Shown: positions 18,715 through 29,437, numbered from the stretch's first letter. The stretch is DNA of 64,000 bases from Xenorhabdus ehlersii (GCF_003610465.1 NZ_RAQI01000002.1:682001-746000), one strand, 5' to 3'. Made by a program: numbers and translations. Notes: generated from the letters alone by a model not told the origin.

Positions 18715-19045
18715 TTGAAATCCTTAGATAACTACAAAAAAAAGAGCCTTTTTGAAGCAGGTGAAAATAAAAAAGACAAATCGCAAGAAAGCAAAAATTT
18801 TCGTAGTTATAGTTTTCGTAAATATAGTTTCGCAGATATAGTTATTATCGGGTCAGTTTAGAAAACTAAAGGAAGATTGGCTTGAGCTATGGTCCTAGTT
18901 TAGCTAGGAATATTTCCTAGTTTTATCCTATTCGAGCATAAAGCGTGAAAGAAATCACACTCTTTGCTCAATATATCCATATAAGTACCTATAAAAGAGA
19001 AACCCGCGCGGTGAAGTAGGCGGGTTAGATTAGTTATTGCTTTAG
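18715..19045 (-). promoter_or_regulatory. uhpT upstream region with tandem repeats and a palindrome
   Basis: No gene is visible in these 331 bases. Three copies of a TTTCGTA-n-ATATAGT-like unit run from about 18799 to 18843 with a period of 14-15 bases. Farther upstream CTAGGAATATTTCCTAG (18904-18920) is a palindrome with 7-bp arms, preceded by CCTAGTTTAGCTAGG (18893-18907). UhpA, a NarL-family activator, is the natural candidate to bind here, but the bases do not clearly match published E. coli UhpA sites. Confidence 0.45.
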
Positions 19046-19383
19046 TCAGGCCGCCTTGTGGCGCTTATTTGCTGATTTTCTTTTTTCGCTTTTCATCGCT
19101 TTGTTGTGAACTTCTGTCAGTATCCGTTTTTTCTCACTATTGGCAAAACGATTTAAAACTTGCCTGATTAACGGCTGATAGCCCAAGCCATTAAGGTCAG
19201 CTATCATTTTCAGGTCTTCAATCAGAGACTTATTCAACCTGATTGAAATCGGTTGCAAATCCAATGCCTCATTAATCAGATCATCTGTTATATCATCAGA
19301 CACTTTGACGTGAACTTCACTGCGACCAAGCTCACCGTTATCCCATACTTCATCAGTGGAAGCTATCAGGTTTGTTTGCTCAT
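19046..19383 (-). pseudogene. CopG-type antitoxin gene, frameshifted near its start
   Basis: The long intact part (from a GTG at 19303) encodes 85 residues with SIRLNKSLIEDLKMIA...YQPLIRQVLNRF and a Lys-rich tail, typical of ribbon-helix-helix antitoxins of the CopG/BrnA kind. The reading frame stays open upstream through STDEVWDNGELGRSEVHV but lacks a start codon. The natural ATG at 19383 (MSKQ) is one base out of frame, so a one-base deletion near 19371-19379 best explains it. A shorter protein from GTG 19303 could still be made, but no good ribosome binding site precedes it. Confidence 0.6.
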
Positions 19384-19400
19384 TTCTCTGTTCCTAGACC

Positions 19401-19622
19401 CTATTTTCCGTAAATTCTCAATTCATCTTCGTTAGGTGCATAGGCTGTTCTTATGGCTACTCCTTTTTCAGGATAATAAATAAAGACCATCTTTAATTTA
19501 ACACCGTAATCAGTTTCAGATATAAACCACTTAGTTGGCGGGTCGGTTCTATTGTCTTCTCTTGTGTCCTCAAGAAAACACCCAACCCGATTAGAAAAAC
19601 ACTGGAGTATATACAGAATAAT
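19401..19622 (-). pseudogene. Probable toxin-gene remnant upstream of the CopG-type antitoxin
   Basis: Seventy-three open codons end in TAG at 19401, only 18 bases before the antitoxin ATG. The translated end (TDPPTKWFISETDYGVKLK, then a strand-rich VFIYYPEKGVAIRTAY and DELRIYGK) reads like real protein rather than noise. No ATG lies near its upstream limit, which is a stop at 19623, so the 5' part seems lost. Toxin identity is inferred only from position; I do not recognise the family. Confidence 0.4.
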
Positions 19623-19990
19623 CTACGAAACAGATCAAAACTCAAAACAACTCAAACCCACTCATAAAACCTCAGTAATTTCTGTATGATTGATAGATAA
19701 AGTAAATTGCTAACTTATAATTTTTGTATGTACAAAATCAGTTTTAGCCGTCCGTGGCTCAAAAGCAGCCAGTTAAGTGACCTATCATTTTTATTACACT
19801 TCTGGAATGTCGCTATCAAACCAATTAGTGAAGCTATTGTCGTAATAGTCGCCCCTAGCGTCATAACGGCACCATTTTTGTTGATTTGATAGCGTTCAAT
19901 TTCAAGAAAAACTCTGATGGTATTTTGAGCATGATACTATAAAGTATTTTACAATACCGTCAAAAATTGCATGCTGATTTGGTGAGATAT
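19623..19990. other. Gene-poor region between toxin remnant and guaA terminator
   Basis: No convincing gene. On the minus strand an ATG at 19864 opens 49 codons (to 19715) with a hydrophobic start (MTLGATITTIASLIGLIA), and the frame stays open a further ~75 bases upstream. It could be the tail of a decayed membrane protein. With the toxin and antitoxin remnants it suggests a decaying insertion next to guaA. Confidence 0.3.
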
Positions 19991-19994
19991 GGAA

Positions 19995-20018
19995 GCAAAA
20001 AAGCCCTGAAATCAGGGC
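19995..20018 (-). terminator. Rho-independent terminator of guaBA
   Basis: On the minus strand GCCCTGA and TCAGGGC form a 7-bp stem around a TT loop, followed by TTTTTTGC. It lies about 40 bases past the guaA stop. Confidence 0.88.
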
Positions 20019-20057
20019 ATTAATTAGAAAATCATCATGATTTGGTGAGGCTCTAAA

Positions 20058-21635
20058 TCATTCCCACTCAATTGTCGCTGGTGGTTTACCGCTGATGTCA
20101 TAGACTACCCGCGAAATACCATCAACTTCATTAATGATTCTGTTCGAGACACGACCCAAGAAGTCATATGGCAGATGCGCCCAATGAGCGGTCATAAAGT
20201 CAATGGTTTCTACCGCACGCAGAGAAACAACCCAGTCATATTTACGGCCATCACCCATAACACCAACAGAACGCACTGGCAGGAACACGGTAAATGCCTG
20301 GCTGACTTTATGGTACAGATCCGCTTTATGCAGTTCTTCAATAAAGATAGCATCAGCACGACGCAGCAAGTCACAATATTCTTTCTTCACTTCGCCCAAT
20401 ACGCGAACACCAAGGCCCGGACCTGGGAATGGATGACGATACAGCATGTCATATGGCAGGCCCAATTCCAGGCCGATACGACGTACTTCGTCTTTGAACA
20501 ACTCTTTCAGCGGTTCAACCAGACCCAGTTTCATATCTTCTGGTAAGCCACCGACATTGTGGTGAGATTTAATCACATGGGCGTTGCCAGTTGCAGATGC
20601 GGCTGACTCGATAACATCTGGGTAAATCGTGCCCTGTGCTAACCACTTAATCTGAGTTTGTTTCGATGCTTCTTCATCAAACACATCAATAAATACGTGA
20701 CCGATGGTTTTACGTTTAGCTTCTGGCTCATCAATGCCTGCCAGTGCAGACAGGAAGCGGTCTTCCGCTTTAACATGTACGATGTTCAGGTCAAATTTAC
20801 CTGCAAACATTTCCATCACCTGCTCCGCTTCGTTCAAACGCAGCAAGCCATTATCGACGAAAACGCAAGTCAGACGCTTACCAATCGCACGGTTTAACAG
20901 CAATGCGGTAACTGAGGAATCTACACCGCCAGACAGAGCCAAAATAACATGATCATCACCAATCTGCGTACGCAGACGTTCTACGATATCGTCGATGATC
21001 GAAGCAGGAGTCCACAGCGCTTCACATTGACAAATATCCAGAACAAAGCGTTTCAGGATATTCAAGCCTTGGTGAGTATGAGTCACTTCTGGGTGGAACT
21101 GCACGCCATAAAAGCGTTTTTCTTCGTTAGCCATGATAGCAAACGGGCAAGTATCAGTGCTGGCAATGATTGTAAAGTCAGCAGGGATCGCCGTCACTTT
21201 ATCACCATGACTCATCCATACATCCAGCAGAGGTTTGCCCGTTTCACTCAGGCCATCTTGAATATCGCGGAATAGTTCGCAATTATTCTTGATTTCAACC
21301 TGTGCATAACCAAATTCACGCTCATCAGAGTTGGAAACCTGGCCGCCCAATTGCATAGACATGGTTTGCATACCATAGCAGATACCCAGCACAGGTACGC
21401 CTGCATTAAAAACATACTCCGGCGCACGTGGGCTATTGTGCTCAGTCGTACTTTCTGGTCCACCAGAAAGGATAATACCATTCGGATTAAATTCACGGAT
21501 TTGTGCTTCAGTGACATTCCATGTCCAAAGTTCACAATAAACACCGATTTCACGAATACGGCGAGCAATAAGCTGGGTATATTGCGAGCCAAAATCAAGG
21601 ATAAGAATGCGATGCTGATGGATATTAGTTGTCAT
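20058..21635 (-). CDS. guaA: GMP synthase (glutamine-hydrolysing)
   Basis: The 525-residue enzyme aminates XMP to GMP. The N-terminal class I amidotransferase domain has the nucleophile in GICYGMQ (Cys86) and the His-Glu pair in [10 protein letters not shown]. The central ATP-pyrophosphatase domain has the PP-loop LSGGVDSSV near residue 235. The C-terminal dimerisation domain ends PPATIEWE. Length equals the E. coli enzyme. It follows guaB by 79 bases in the usual guaBA operon. Confidence 0.97.
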   Translation of the reverse strand: MTTNIHQHRILILDFGSQYTQLIARRIREIGVYCELWTWNVTEAQIREFNPNGIILSGGPESTTEHNSPRAPEYVFNAGVPVLGICYGMQTMSMQLGGQVSNSDEREFGYAQVEIKNNCELFRDIQDGLSETGKPLLDVWMSHGDKVTAIPADFTIIASTDTCPFAIMANEEKRFYGVQFHPEVTHTHQGLNILKRFVLDICQCEALWTPASIIDDIVERLRTQIGDDHVILALSGGVDSSVTALLLNRAIGKRLTCVFVDNGLLRLNEAEQVMEMFAGKFDLNIVHVKAEDRFLSALAGIDEPEAKRKTIGHVFIDVFDEEASKQTQIKWLAQGTIYPDVIESAASATGNAHVIKSHHNVGGLPEDMKLGLVEPLKELFKDEVRRIGLELGLPYDMLYRHPFPGPGLGVRVLGEVKKEYCDLLRRADAIFIEELHKADLYHKVSQAFTVFLPVRSVGVMGDGRKYDWVVSLRAVETIDFMTAHWAHLPYDFLGRVSNRIINEVDGISRVVYDISGKPPATIEWE

Positions 21636-21714
21636 TTGAGGTGAATTCCAAAAACAAGTGGCAATAAAAGATAAAAAAAGTCAGGGGCCCAATAATGGGC
21701 CACTCTAAATAAGA

Positions 21715-23181
21715 TTACAGACCTAAACGATAGTTTGGTGATTCTTTGGTGATAGTCACATCATGAACGTGGCTTTCTTGAATACCTGCACCACTGATAC
21801 GAACGAATTCAGCTTTAGTTCTCAGTTCATCAATGGTTGCACAACCAGTCAGCCCCATACAGGAACGCAAACCGCCCATTTGCTGGTGAACGATGGTTTT
21901 CAGCAGGCCCTTGTAAGCCACACGACCTTCGATACCTTCAGGAACCAGTTTGTCAGCTGCATTATCAGATTGGAAGTAACGGTCAGAAGAACCTTTGGAC
22001 ATCGCGCCCAAAGAACCCATGCCGCGATAAGATTTGAACGAACGGCCTTGGTAAAGTTCGATTTCACCCGGAGATTCTTCTGTTCCTGCCAGCATGGAGC
22101 CAACCATCACACATGATGCACCCGCCGCAATTGCTTTAGCAATGTCACCAGAGAAACGGATACCACCGTCTGCAATAACAGGAATACCAGTGCCATTCAG
22201 TGCCTCAACTGCATCTGCAATAGCCGTGATTTGAGGAACACCAACACCAGTAACGATACGGGTTGTACAAATAGATCCAGGACCGATACCCACTTTAACT
22301 GCATTCACACCCGCTTTTACCAGTGCTTTAGCACCTTCACCCGTCGCTACGTTACCGCCGATGATTGGCAGATCAGGATACTTAGCGCGAGTTTCACGGA
22401 TACGCTGCAACACACCTTCAGAATGGCCATGGGAAGAGTCAATCAGCAGTACATCGACCCCCGCAGCAACCAATGCATCAATACGTTCTTCGTTGCCAGA
22501 ACCTGCTCCCACCGCAGCGCCAACACGCAGACGGCCTTGCTCGTCTTTACATGCGTTTGGTTTACGCTCTGCTTTCTGGAAATCTTTCACCGTAATCAAG
22601 CCAAGCAAGTGAAAGTTATCATCAACAACCAGCGCTTTTTCAACACGTTGTTCGTGCATTTTCTGCAAAACAACTTCACGGGCTTCGCCTTCTTTTACCG
22701 TCACCAAACGTTCTTTAGGCGTCATCACCGCAGTCACAGGTTGTTCCAGATCAGTAACAAAGCGCACATCACGACCCGTAATGATACCTACCAGTTCGTT
22801 CTTTCCTGTTACCACTGGGTAACCTGCAAAACCATTACGTTCGGCCAGTGCATGGACTTCGCGCAAGGTCGTTTGTGGCGTGACAGTGACAGGATCAGTT
22901 ACCACGCCACTCTCATGTTTCTTCACGCGGCTGACTTCTTCAGCCTGGCGTTCAATCGACATATTCTTATGAATGAAGCCGATGCCCCCTTCTTGTGCCA
23001 GTGCGATTGCCAGTGAAAATTCCGTCACAGTATCCATGGCTGCGGAAAGCATAGGTATGTTCAGGCGAATAGTGGAAGTTAATTGAGTGGACAAATCTGC
23101 TGTGTTAGGCAAGACTGTTGAGTGGGCAGGAACCAACAATACATCGTCAAAAGTTAATGCTTCTTTTTTAATTCGTAACAT
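21715..23181 (-). CDS. guaB: IMP dehydrogenase
   Basis: GuaB oxidises IMP to XMP with NAD, the committed step to GMP. The ATG at 23181 is chosen: it gives 488 residues as in E. coli ([18 protein letters not shown]) and GGTGAG lies upstream, whereas the frame extension begins at a TTG two codons earlier. Two CBS domains occupy about 93-205. The catalytic loop [11 protein letters not shown] carries the active Cys near 305, and the flap RYFQ is present. A PurR box lies in the promoter. Confidence 0.97.
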   Translation of the reverse strand: MLRIKKEALTFDDVLLVPAHSTVLPNTADLSTQLTSTIRLNIPMLSAAMDTVTEFSLAIALAQEGGIGFIHKNMSIERQAEEVSRVKKHESGVVTDPVTVTPQTTLREVHALAERNGFAGYPVVTGKNELVGIITGRDVRFVTDLEQPVTAVMTPKERLVTVKEGEAREVVLQKMHEQRVEKALVVDDNFHLLGLITVKDFQKAERKPNACKDEQGRLRVGAAVGAGSGNEERIDALVAAGVDVLLIDSSHGHSEGVLQRIRETRAKYPDLPIIGGNVATGEGAKALVKAGVNAVKVGIGPGSICTTRIVTGVGVPQITAIADAVEALNGTGIPVIADGGIRFSGDIAKAIAAGASCVMVGSMLAGTEESPGEIELYQGRSFKSYRGMGSLGAMSKGSSDRYFQSDNAADKLVPEGIEGRVAYKGLLKTIVHQQMGGLRSCMGLTGCATIDELRTKAEFVRISGAGIQESHVHDVTITKESPNYRLGL

Positions 23182-23246
23182 GGGCAATATCTCACCAGGC
23201 TATGGAGCAATAAGAGGGATAAAATATTGCCGCGGCATTATACAGG

Positions 23247-23262
23247 CCGAAATCGGTTGCCT
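23247..23262 (-). promoter_or_regulatory. PurR box of guaBA
   Basis: On the minus strand the 16-mer AGGCAACCGATTTCGG fits the PurR consensus ACGCAAACGTTTTCNT at the core positions GCAA, CG and TTTC. A perfect TATAAT lies just downstream (minus strand, near 23242-23237), so PurR would cover the -35 region. PurR control of guaBA is established in E. coli. Confidence 0.75.
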
Positions 23263-23354
23263 CCAGCATTTTTTAAAAAAAATTCTTGATTAGTAATATG
23301 ATGGGATTAATATCAGTCAATTAAGTCATTGTTTTGAAGTTTGATCTAGCTCAC

Positions 23355-24722
23355 ATGTCACTACCAACCAATACCGGAATTTTTTCTGTTAGCCGTTTAA
23401 ATCAGACTGTTCGTCAGTTACTTGAGCTGGAAATGGGCAGAATTTGGTTATCCGCCGAAATATCCAATTTTTCTCAGCCATCGTCAGGGCATTGGTACTT
23501 CACGTTAAAAGATGAGCGAGCACAAGTTCGTGCTGCCATGTTTCGCAGTCACAATTTGAGGGCAACGTTTCGGCCACAAAATGGTCAGCAAGTATTGGTT
23601 CGGGCACAAATCACCTTGTATGAGCCCAGGGGTGATTATCAACTGATTGTAGAAAGTATCCAGCCTGCCGGAGATGGTTTGCTTCAACAACAGTTTGAAA
23701 TGTTAAAGCAAAATCTTTCCACCGAAGGCTTGTTCGATCAAATTCATAAAAAATCACTCCCCTCTCCTGCAAAACAACTCGGTGTCATCACTTCCACCAG
23801 CGGCGCAGCACTGCATGATATTCTGCATATCCTGAAACGCCGTGATCCTTCCTTACCAATTGTCATTTATCCCACAGCTGTTCAGGGAGCCGAAGCGCCA
23901 TTACAGATTATTCAGGCAATTGAACTGGCAAATGCGCGACAAGAGTGCGACGTTTTGATTGTCGGACGTGGTGGAGGATCTTTGGAAGATTTGTGGTGTT
24001 TCAATGATGAACAAGTGGCACGGGCAATATTCCAAAGCCATATTCCCATTGTTAGTGCTGTCGGCCATGAAACCGATGTCACCATTGCGGATTTTGTCGC
24101 TGATTTACGCGCACCGACGCCTTCTGCGGCAGCAGAGTTAGTTAGCCGCAATCAAATAGAGTTATTACGACAAATACAATCCCTGCAACAACGCCTGGAA
24201 ATGGCAATGGATTATTTCTTTGCTCAAAAACAACAGAGATTTAATGTATTGCAGCACCGCCTCCAGCAGCAACGTCCTGATTTGCAATTGGCGCGTCAGC
24301 AGAATCATTTAGCTGAGTTACGGCAAAAGTTGATTGATAGTTTTTTACGTTACCTAAAACAGCGCTCAGTTTCATATGAGAAGTTGAATCAGCGATTGTT
24401 GCAAATCCATCCTGAGCGGGAAATTCAGCGTTATAACCAATCTATCCAGCAACTTGACTTTCGTTTGAGACAGTCCATTGAACGGCAATTAGGGCATTAT
24501 CGGGAAAAATTTGCCATTTCCTGTTCGCGCATGGAGGCTGTTAGCCCACTGGCAACGTTGAGTCGTGGTTATAGTATTAGCGAAGCTCCTGATGGAAAGT
24601 TGCTAAGGCAGGTTGATCAAGTAAAAGCAGGTGACAGGCTGAAAACGCGGTTGCAGGATGGCTGGGTTGAGAGTCAGGTAACGCAGGTTACAAAAGTCAA
24701 TAAGAGAAAGAAATTAAAGTAG
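23355..24722 (+). CDS. xseA: Exodeoxyribonuclease VII large subunit
   Basis: XseA with XseB degrades single-stranded DNA into oligonucleotides. The 455-residue product (ATG at 23355, preferred over TTG at 23334 because it aligns with the E. coli start) has an N-terminal OB-fold ([33 protein letters not shown]). The catalytic core has [54 protein letters not shown], followed by a long coiled coil. It diverges from guaB, as in E. coli. Confidence 0.95.
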   Translation: MSLPTNTGIFSVSRLNQTVRQLLELEMGRIWLSAEISNFSQPSSGHWYFTLKDERAQVRAAMFRSHNLRATFRPQNGQQVLVRAQITLYEPRGDYQLIVESIQPAGDGLLQQQFEMLKQNLSTEGLFDQIHKKSLPSPAKQLGVITSTSGAALHDILHILKRRDPSLPIVIYPTAVQGAEAPLQIIQAIELANARQECDVLIVGRGGGSLEDLWCFNDEQVARAIFQSHIPIVSAVGHETDVTIADFVADLRAPTPSAAAELVSRNQIELLRQIQSLQQRLEMAMDYFFAQKQQRFNVLQHRLQQQRPDLQLARQQNHLAELRQKLIDSFLRYLKQRSVSYEKLNQRLLQIHPEREIQRYNQSIQQLDFRLRQSIERQLGHYREKFAISCSRMEAVSPLATLSRGYSISEAPDGKLLRQVDQVKAGDRLKTRLQDGWVESQVTQVTKVNKRKKLK

Positions 24723-24731
24723 ATTTAATAA

Positions 24732-24757
24732 GATAGCGGTGAATTTTCACCGCTATC
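24732..24757. terminator. Bidirectional terminator between xseA and the TonB receptor gene
   Basis: GATAGCGGTGAA (24732-24743) is followed by TT and its exact complement to 24757, giving an 11-bp stem with a four-base loop. The genes on both sides converge on it. T-runs are weak on both strands. Confidence 0.65.
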
Positions 24758-24796
24758 GTTATAGGGTTATTTAAACGCTATTTTCCATTAGAGAAA

Positions 24797-27058
24797 TTAG
24801 AAGCGAATTTCTGCACCCATAACATAGGTTCTGCCACGAGCAGTTTGCGTTTTAGTATCTTGATCCGCCATCATAGGTGACGTATTCATACGGTTCAATG
24901 CGTCAGAATAGCTTCGGTTAGTTAAATTCTGCACAGAGAATTTAATCAATAAATTTTTATTAATCTGATAATCGCTATACAAATCAATTATTGTTGGAAT
25001 TTTATCTGATTTTTCCATTATGATTTTATTATTATCATCCCGTTCATCTCCAGGACTCTGATGATAAGATTGCCCTGTATATTTTATAATAGTTCCTATC
25101 CGAAGTTTTTCATCCAGGAAACGAACACCTGTATCTAATGTCAAATAGCGTTCTGGTAATTGAGATTCCGGGCTTGCTCCCATATAATGGGTCGTTAATG
25201 ATGTCGGTTGCTGTGTTTTCTGTTGGCTATATGCCAATGAACTATAGAACATACCCGCATCATAATTAGCAGAAATCTCATAACCTTTCATAGTTACTGG
25301 TTTCAGGCTATTGGTATAGATATAAGCGCTAACATTCGGGTTAAGTGAACCCTCTTCTTCGGCGGTCAATTTTCCATCAAGTTTACACAGTTTCTTTCCA
25401 GTACAAAGCATATACTGATCACTACTCATGTAATTTTTAATTTTGGTATGGAATAACGTTGCTTTTAAGCGAAATGTATCCCCATCGACAATTAAATTCG
25501 GACGATAGCTATTAAATCCAATTTGATAGGTATCCGCTTTTTCACCTTTCAGGAATGGATTAATAGAAGTACCACCGTCATTGGAATGAAAAATTTCCTG
25601 AGCATTTGGTGCTCGCATTGAGTGGGTATAACTTATAAACGGTTGAAATTCAGGGATGATTTCTGCCGATAATAAGATATTTGGATTAAATCCACGCTCT
25701 TTTAGGTTTAATTGCGCCTCCCCTTGTGGGAAACACTCTACACGTTCTTCGCAGGCTGGTTTGAATCCTTTAATACTATAATCCAAATAATTTAACCCCA
25801 GATTAGCGGTATAAATGCCACGTTCAATTTTCAACCTAGTGTAAATACTGGCAATATTTTGCTCACCACTTGGAGCAAAGGAATTATTTTCTTCTGTGGA
25901 TTTATATCCCTCAGCCAGATCTATACCTGTTTTCTTATTATATTTAGTACGCATCAATTTACTACCAAGAGTAAATGCAAAATCAGTATCAACATAATTA
26001 AATCTACTCGTGTTTCTAACATCAATAGATTTAGATTTATTATGCGATTCACTTTTACCCAAACCACTTAATTTATTATCCAGGAAACGTTGATCTCCAT
26101 TTGCCTTACTAAGCAAAATTTTGGTATCGACCAATTCACTAAATGGTGTGTAATGATATTTCAAATAATAATCATTATTATCAACATGACGACTGTTAAA
26201 TTTATTATGGTAAAAACGGCCACTTAATTCCAGATCATGAAAATCATTGGGTTTAATATTGAGCTTCATCAATTGAGAATTTGGCTTTTGTTTAAATGTC
26301 TTTCTGGTACCAAACTCTTCACTACTGATACCATCCGCATTTCGATAATGAGATTCAATATTATGCCCACTGAAAGCGAATAAGGCACCTAAAGAACCTT
26401 CCGAACTGAATGCCTGTGTTTTTCCTGCAACAGCCATCATGCCACTTCGACCGATACCATTGTTACCATATGTCCATTTAGTCCGAACTCCCAGATTATT
26501 ACCTTCGAATATGACATCATCAACACCGATAGTACGGAAATTAGCACTTCCAACTAAGGCATTAATAGAGTCAGCGTCATCAGTTTGCCCTCGGGCAATG
26601 TCAACCCGAACAATAAAATTGGGATCAATCAAAGCACCAAACTGATTATAAGGCTGGCCTCCATGTGCAAATTCATTCGGTGCCGTACCATAAAAGGTCT
26701 GGCTGACACCATCCACCATCATATTAACGCGGCCGAAGCCACTTAAACCACGGATATTAACACTCACGACCCCTTGCCCCTGACTTGCATCCATCTGGGT
26801 ATAAGTACCTGGCAAGCTACGCAATATGCTATCTACGGATTCTAATTTATGATCTTCCCCCACAGAGCTATAAGCCCCTGGTTTTTCCATGGCCTCAATC
26901 TGAGGAGAATTATGATTATCCTGGGAGCCTGAAACTTTCAGGCTGCTGAATCGTATGACTTTCTCTTTTTTATCGTCATTGCCATTTTCAGCATAAGCGA
27001 TGCCCTGAAGCCCAATCAGCATTGCGCTGGCTCCAGCTATTTTTGCCACAGTTTTCAT
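24797..27058 (-). CDS. TonB-dependent outer-membrane receptor, HasR-like (heme/hemophore type)
   Basis: The 753-residue precursor has a signal peptide ending AYAE (about residue 24). A plug domain runs to about 190 (SVDSILRSLPGTYTQMDASQ, VNIRGLSGFGRVNMMVDGVSQTF, LVGSANFRTIGVDDVI), then a 22-strand barrel ending in YVMGAEIRF with terminal Phe. The plug motifs are closest to HasR of Serratia, a receptor for heme and its hemophore. A short Cys-containing loop (ACEERVECF) lies near residue 421. It is last in a cluster with an exported peptidase, a TonB and a heme-type lipoprotein. The ligand is inferred; no hasA hemophore is visible. Confidence 0.82.
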   Translation of the reverse strand: MKTVAKIAGASAMLIGLQGIAYAENGNDDKKEKVIRFSSLKVSGSQDNHNSPQIEAMEKPGAYSSVGEDHKLESVDSILRSLPGTYTQMDASQGQGVVSVNIRGLSGFGRVNMMVDGVSQTFYGTAPNEFAHGGQPYNQFGALIDPNFIVRVDIARGQTDDADSINALVGSANFRTIGVDDVIFEGNNLGVRTKWTYGNNGIGRSGMMAVAGKTQAFSSEGSLGALFAFSGHNIESHYRNADGISSEEFGTRKTFKQKPNSQLMKLNIKPNDFHDLELSGRFYHNKFNSRHVDNNDYYLKYHYTPFSELVDTKILLSKANGDQRFLDNKLSGLGKSESHNKSKSIDVRNTSRFNYVDTDFAFTLGSKLMRTKYNKKTGIDLAEGYKSTEENNSFAPSGEQNIASIYTRLKIERGIYTANLGLNYLDYSIKGFKPACEERVECFPQGEAQLNLKERGFNPNILLSAEIIPEFQPFISYTHSMRAPNAQEIFHSNDGGTSINPFLKGEKADTYQIGFNSYRPNLIVDGDTFRLKATLFHTKIKNYMSSDQYMLCTGKKLCKLDGKLTAEEEGSLNPNVSAYIYTNSLKPVTMKGYEISANYDAGMFYSSLAYSQQKTQQPTSLTTHYMGASPESQLPERYLTLDTGVRFLDEKLRIGTIIKYTGQSYHQSPGDERDDNNKIIMEKSDKIPTIIDLYSDYQINKNLLIKFSVQNLTNRSYSDALNRMNTSPMMADQDTKTQTARGRTYVMGAEIRF

Positions 27059-27184
27059 TAATATATTATCCTAATATTGAAGAATATTTATTACCACTCA
27101 CATTGCTTCACAAATTTGTGCAATAAAACACCCAAGACGCTGATAAAACTATCAGCACCCTGAGTGATAATCAGCTATTTTTTA

Positions 27185-29419
27185 TTAATCTTTTAATTCT
27201 GGAAAATAGGTTTTAGCGTCATCTAACATTAATAAGAAACTATAATCAAAGGCAATGTCATTCAGGCGATTAAAACGCCCTGGTTTTCCACCATGCCCCG
27301 TATCCATATTAGTCTCTAACAATAACAGACTGTTGCCCTGTTTCATTTCCCTTAATTTCGCTATCCACTTTGCTGGTTCCCAATATTGCACTTGGGAATC
27401 ATGCAAACCTGTCGTAACTAACAAATGAGGATAACGTTGATATTGAATATTGTCATAAGGGCTATAGGATTTAATACGGAAGTAATCTTCTTTATTATTT
27501 GGATTACCCCACTCTTCATATTCACCCGTTGTTAATGGAATAGAGGCATCAAGCATAGTTGTCAAAACATCCACAAAAGGCACTTTTGCAATCACACCAC
27601 GGTATAATTCTGGCGCCTGATTAATGACCGTACCCATTAATAAACCACCCGCGCTGCCACCTTCGGCATAAACGCGCTTGCTATTACCATACCCATCTGC
27701 AATCAAGGTTTTGGTCGCATCAATAAAATCGTGGAAACTGTTTATCTTATTTTTGAGTTTACCCTGCAAGTACCAATTTTTGCCCAAATCACCACCACCA
27801 CGGACATGCACCAAGGCATAGACAAAACCACGATCCAGCAAACTCAGCAAGGCAGAACTAAAATAAGGGTCCATGCTGATGCCGTAAGAACCATAACCAT
27901 AAATCAGGATCGGGTTCTCACCCTTTTTGAACAAAGACTTGTGGTATACCAGAGAAACAGGGACTTCCACGCCATCACGAGCTTTTACCCAGATGCGCTG
28001 GCTTTCATAGTTTTCTTTGTTGAATCCTTTTACTGCCTGTTGCTTCAACAACTCACCCTCACCTGTTTGCATATTCCACTGGAATACTGAACTTGGTGTG
28101 GTCATCGATGAATAGCTATAGCGCAAGAAATGGGTATCGGGCTCTGGGTTGTAACCCAATGATGCCATATATGCCGGATCATCGAATTGAACCCGTTTTT
28201 CCTGCTGGGTTTTCCAATCAATCTGGCGGATCGACGACAATCCTTTCGTGCGTTCCTGTACAATCAACCAATCGTTGAACAGAGCAAAATTTTCCAGATC
28301 GGTATTTTCCTGTGGAGCAATCACGGTTTCCCAGGGTTTATTAATGGTATCTGTCCGATATAAGCCAAATAATGGGTTTTCGTGATTAGAGCGGATATAA
28401 AATTGCCCACGGAAATGGTCTAAATCATATTCACGCTCAGCTTGACGAGCAGAAAAAACCTGCGGCTCTGATTGTGGATTGTTAGCATCAATCAATCGAT
28501 ATTCTGAACTCGTGTAACTGGTACTCGAAATCAAAATATAATCAAGTGAAGTACTCTCTGAAATCGACAGATAGAAGCGTTCATCTTCCTCTTGATAGAT
28601 CTTTTTATCTTGTTGGCTATCAGTGCCATATTGGTGACGGAATAACTGATAAGGCAGCAACGTTTGTGGATCTCTACGCACATAAAACAGCGTCTCGCCA
28701 TCATTTGCCCACACAATGTTGCCAGAAGTATTTTCTATGACATTATTTTGCCAATCGGTATCACTGAAATTTTTAAATGAGATCTTGTAGTTACGACGCC
28801 CTTGGGTATCCTCTGCCACTGCGATGCGCTTATTATCCAATGAAACCGCAAAACCACCAAGTTGATAAAACTTATTGCCTTTTGCCCGCTCATTACCGTC
28901 AACCATGACCTGCCAATCGGTTGAATTATCGACGGGCTTGCGCTGGTAGATTGGAAAATCTTTTCCTGCCTCATAAACAGTACGATAAATATACCCATTA
29001 TAGGTATAAGGAACAGACTGATCCTCTTTGTTCATTCTATCAGCCATTTCTTTATAGAGAGTTTCGCGCAACTCCTCACCTGATTTCAGCATCTGCTCGG
29101 CGTATTGATTCTCAGCCGTTAAGTAATCAATGACGTTTTTATCCTGACGGTTGTCATCGCGCAACCAATAATAGTTATCAACACGCACATCTCCGTGGAG
29201 TTCCATTTTATGCGGCTGTTTTGTGGCCATAGGTGGCACCATATTTTCCTCCATTGCAGTAGTCGCAAAACTGTGGCTCAATAAACTGCCACTGAGCAAC
29301 AAGCCAAGCATTACTCTTTTACCGCGCACTGCCTTACTGCATATCGTATTACTGCAAACCATCTTTTCTTTATTCGACCTTTTCGTATCTGATGAAAACG
29401 CCGCCTTATGCTGTGACAT
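27185..29419 (-). CDS. Oligopeptidase B-like serine peptidase (S9A) with an export signal
   Basis: A 744-residue prolyl-oligopeptidase family enzyme. After the beta-propeller (about 60-460), the hydrolase domain has YGSYGISMDPYF, the nucleophile motif GGSAGGLLMG and the terminal MDTGHGGKPGRFN with the catalytic His. Cytosolic E. coli PtrB is 686 residues; this one has an extra N-terminus of about 55 residues with a basic stretch and the hydrophobic segment RVMLGLLLSGSLLSHSFATT, which looks like a signal peptide. The ATG at 29419 has AGGG upstream and lies 18 bases after the tonB-like stop. Such enzymes cut short peptides after Arg or Lys. Export is predicted, not shown. Confidence 0.85.
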   Translation of the reverse strand: MSQHKAAFSSDTKRSNKEKMVCSNTICSKAVRGKRVMLGLLLSGSLLSHSFATTAMEENMVPPMATKQPHKMELHGDVRVDNYYWLRDDNRQDKNVIDYLTAENQYAEQMLKSGEELRETLYKEMADRMNKEDQSVPYTYNGYIYRTVYEAGKDFPIYQRKPVDNSTDWQVMVDGNERAKGNKFYQLGGFAVSLDNKRIAVAEDTQGRRNYKISFKNFSDTDWQNNVIENTSGNIVWANDGETLFYVRRDPQTLLPYQLFRHQYGTDSQQDKKIYQEEDERFYLSISESTSLDYILISSTSYTSSEYRLIDANNPQSEPQVFSARQAEREYDLDHFRGQFYIRSNHENPLFGLYRTDTINKPWETVIAPQENTDLENFALFNDWLIVQERTKGLSSIRQIDWKTQQEKRVQFDDPAYMASLGYNPEPDTHFLRYSYSSMTTPSSVFQWNMQTGEGELLKQQAVKGFNKENYESQRIWVKARDGVEVPVSLVYHKSLFKKGENPILIYGYGSYGISMDPYFSSALLSLLDRGFVYALVHVRGGGDLGKNWYLQGKLKNKINSFHDFIDATKTLIADGYGNSKRVYAEGGSAGGLLMGTVINQAPELYRGVIAKVPFVDVLTTMLDASIPLTTGEYEEWGNPNNKEDYFRIKSYSPYDNIQYQRYPHLLVTTGLHDSQVQYWEPAKWIAKLREMKQGNSLLLLETNMDTGHGGKPGRFNRLNDIAFDYSFLLMLDDAKTYFPELKD

Positions 29420-29437
29420 GCCATCAACCCTATATTT

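Noticed and set aside
18904..18920. RcsAB box (TAAGAATATTCCTA-like) upstream of uhpT
   Set aside because: The palindrome is one base longer than an RcsAB box and its key positions differ; the local regulator UhpA is a likelier binder.
19707..19889. 60-codon plus-strand frame between the toxin remnant and guaA
   Set aside because: No start signal or homology; the minus strand of the same stretch reads more like protein, and even that is weak.
22231..23016. 261-codon open frame on the plus strand opposite guaB
   Set aside because: It lies wholly within guaB, has no ribosome binding site or recognisable domain, and its composition (His, Thr, Phe, Arg rich) is typical of an antisense shadow.
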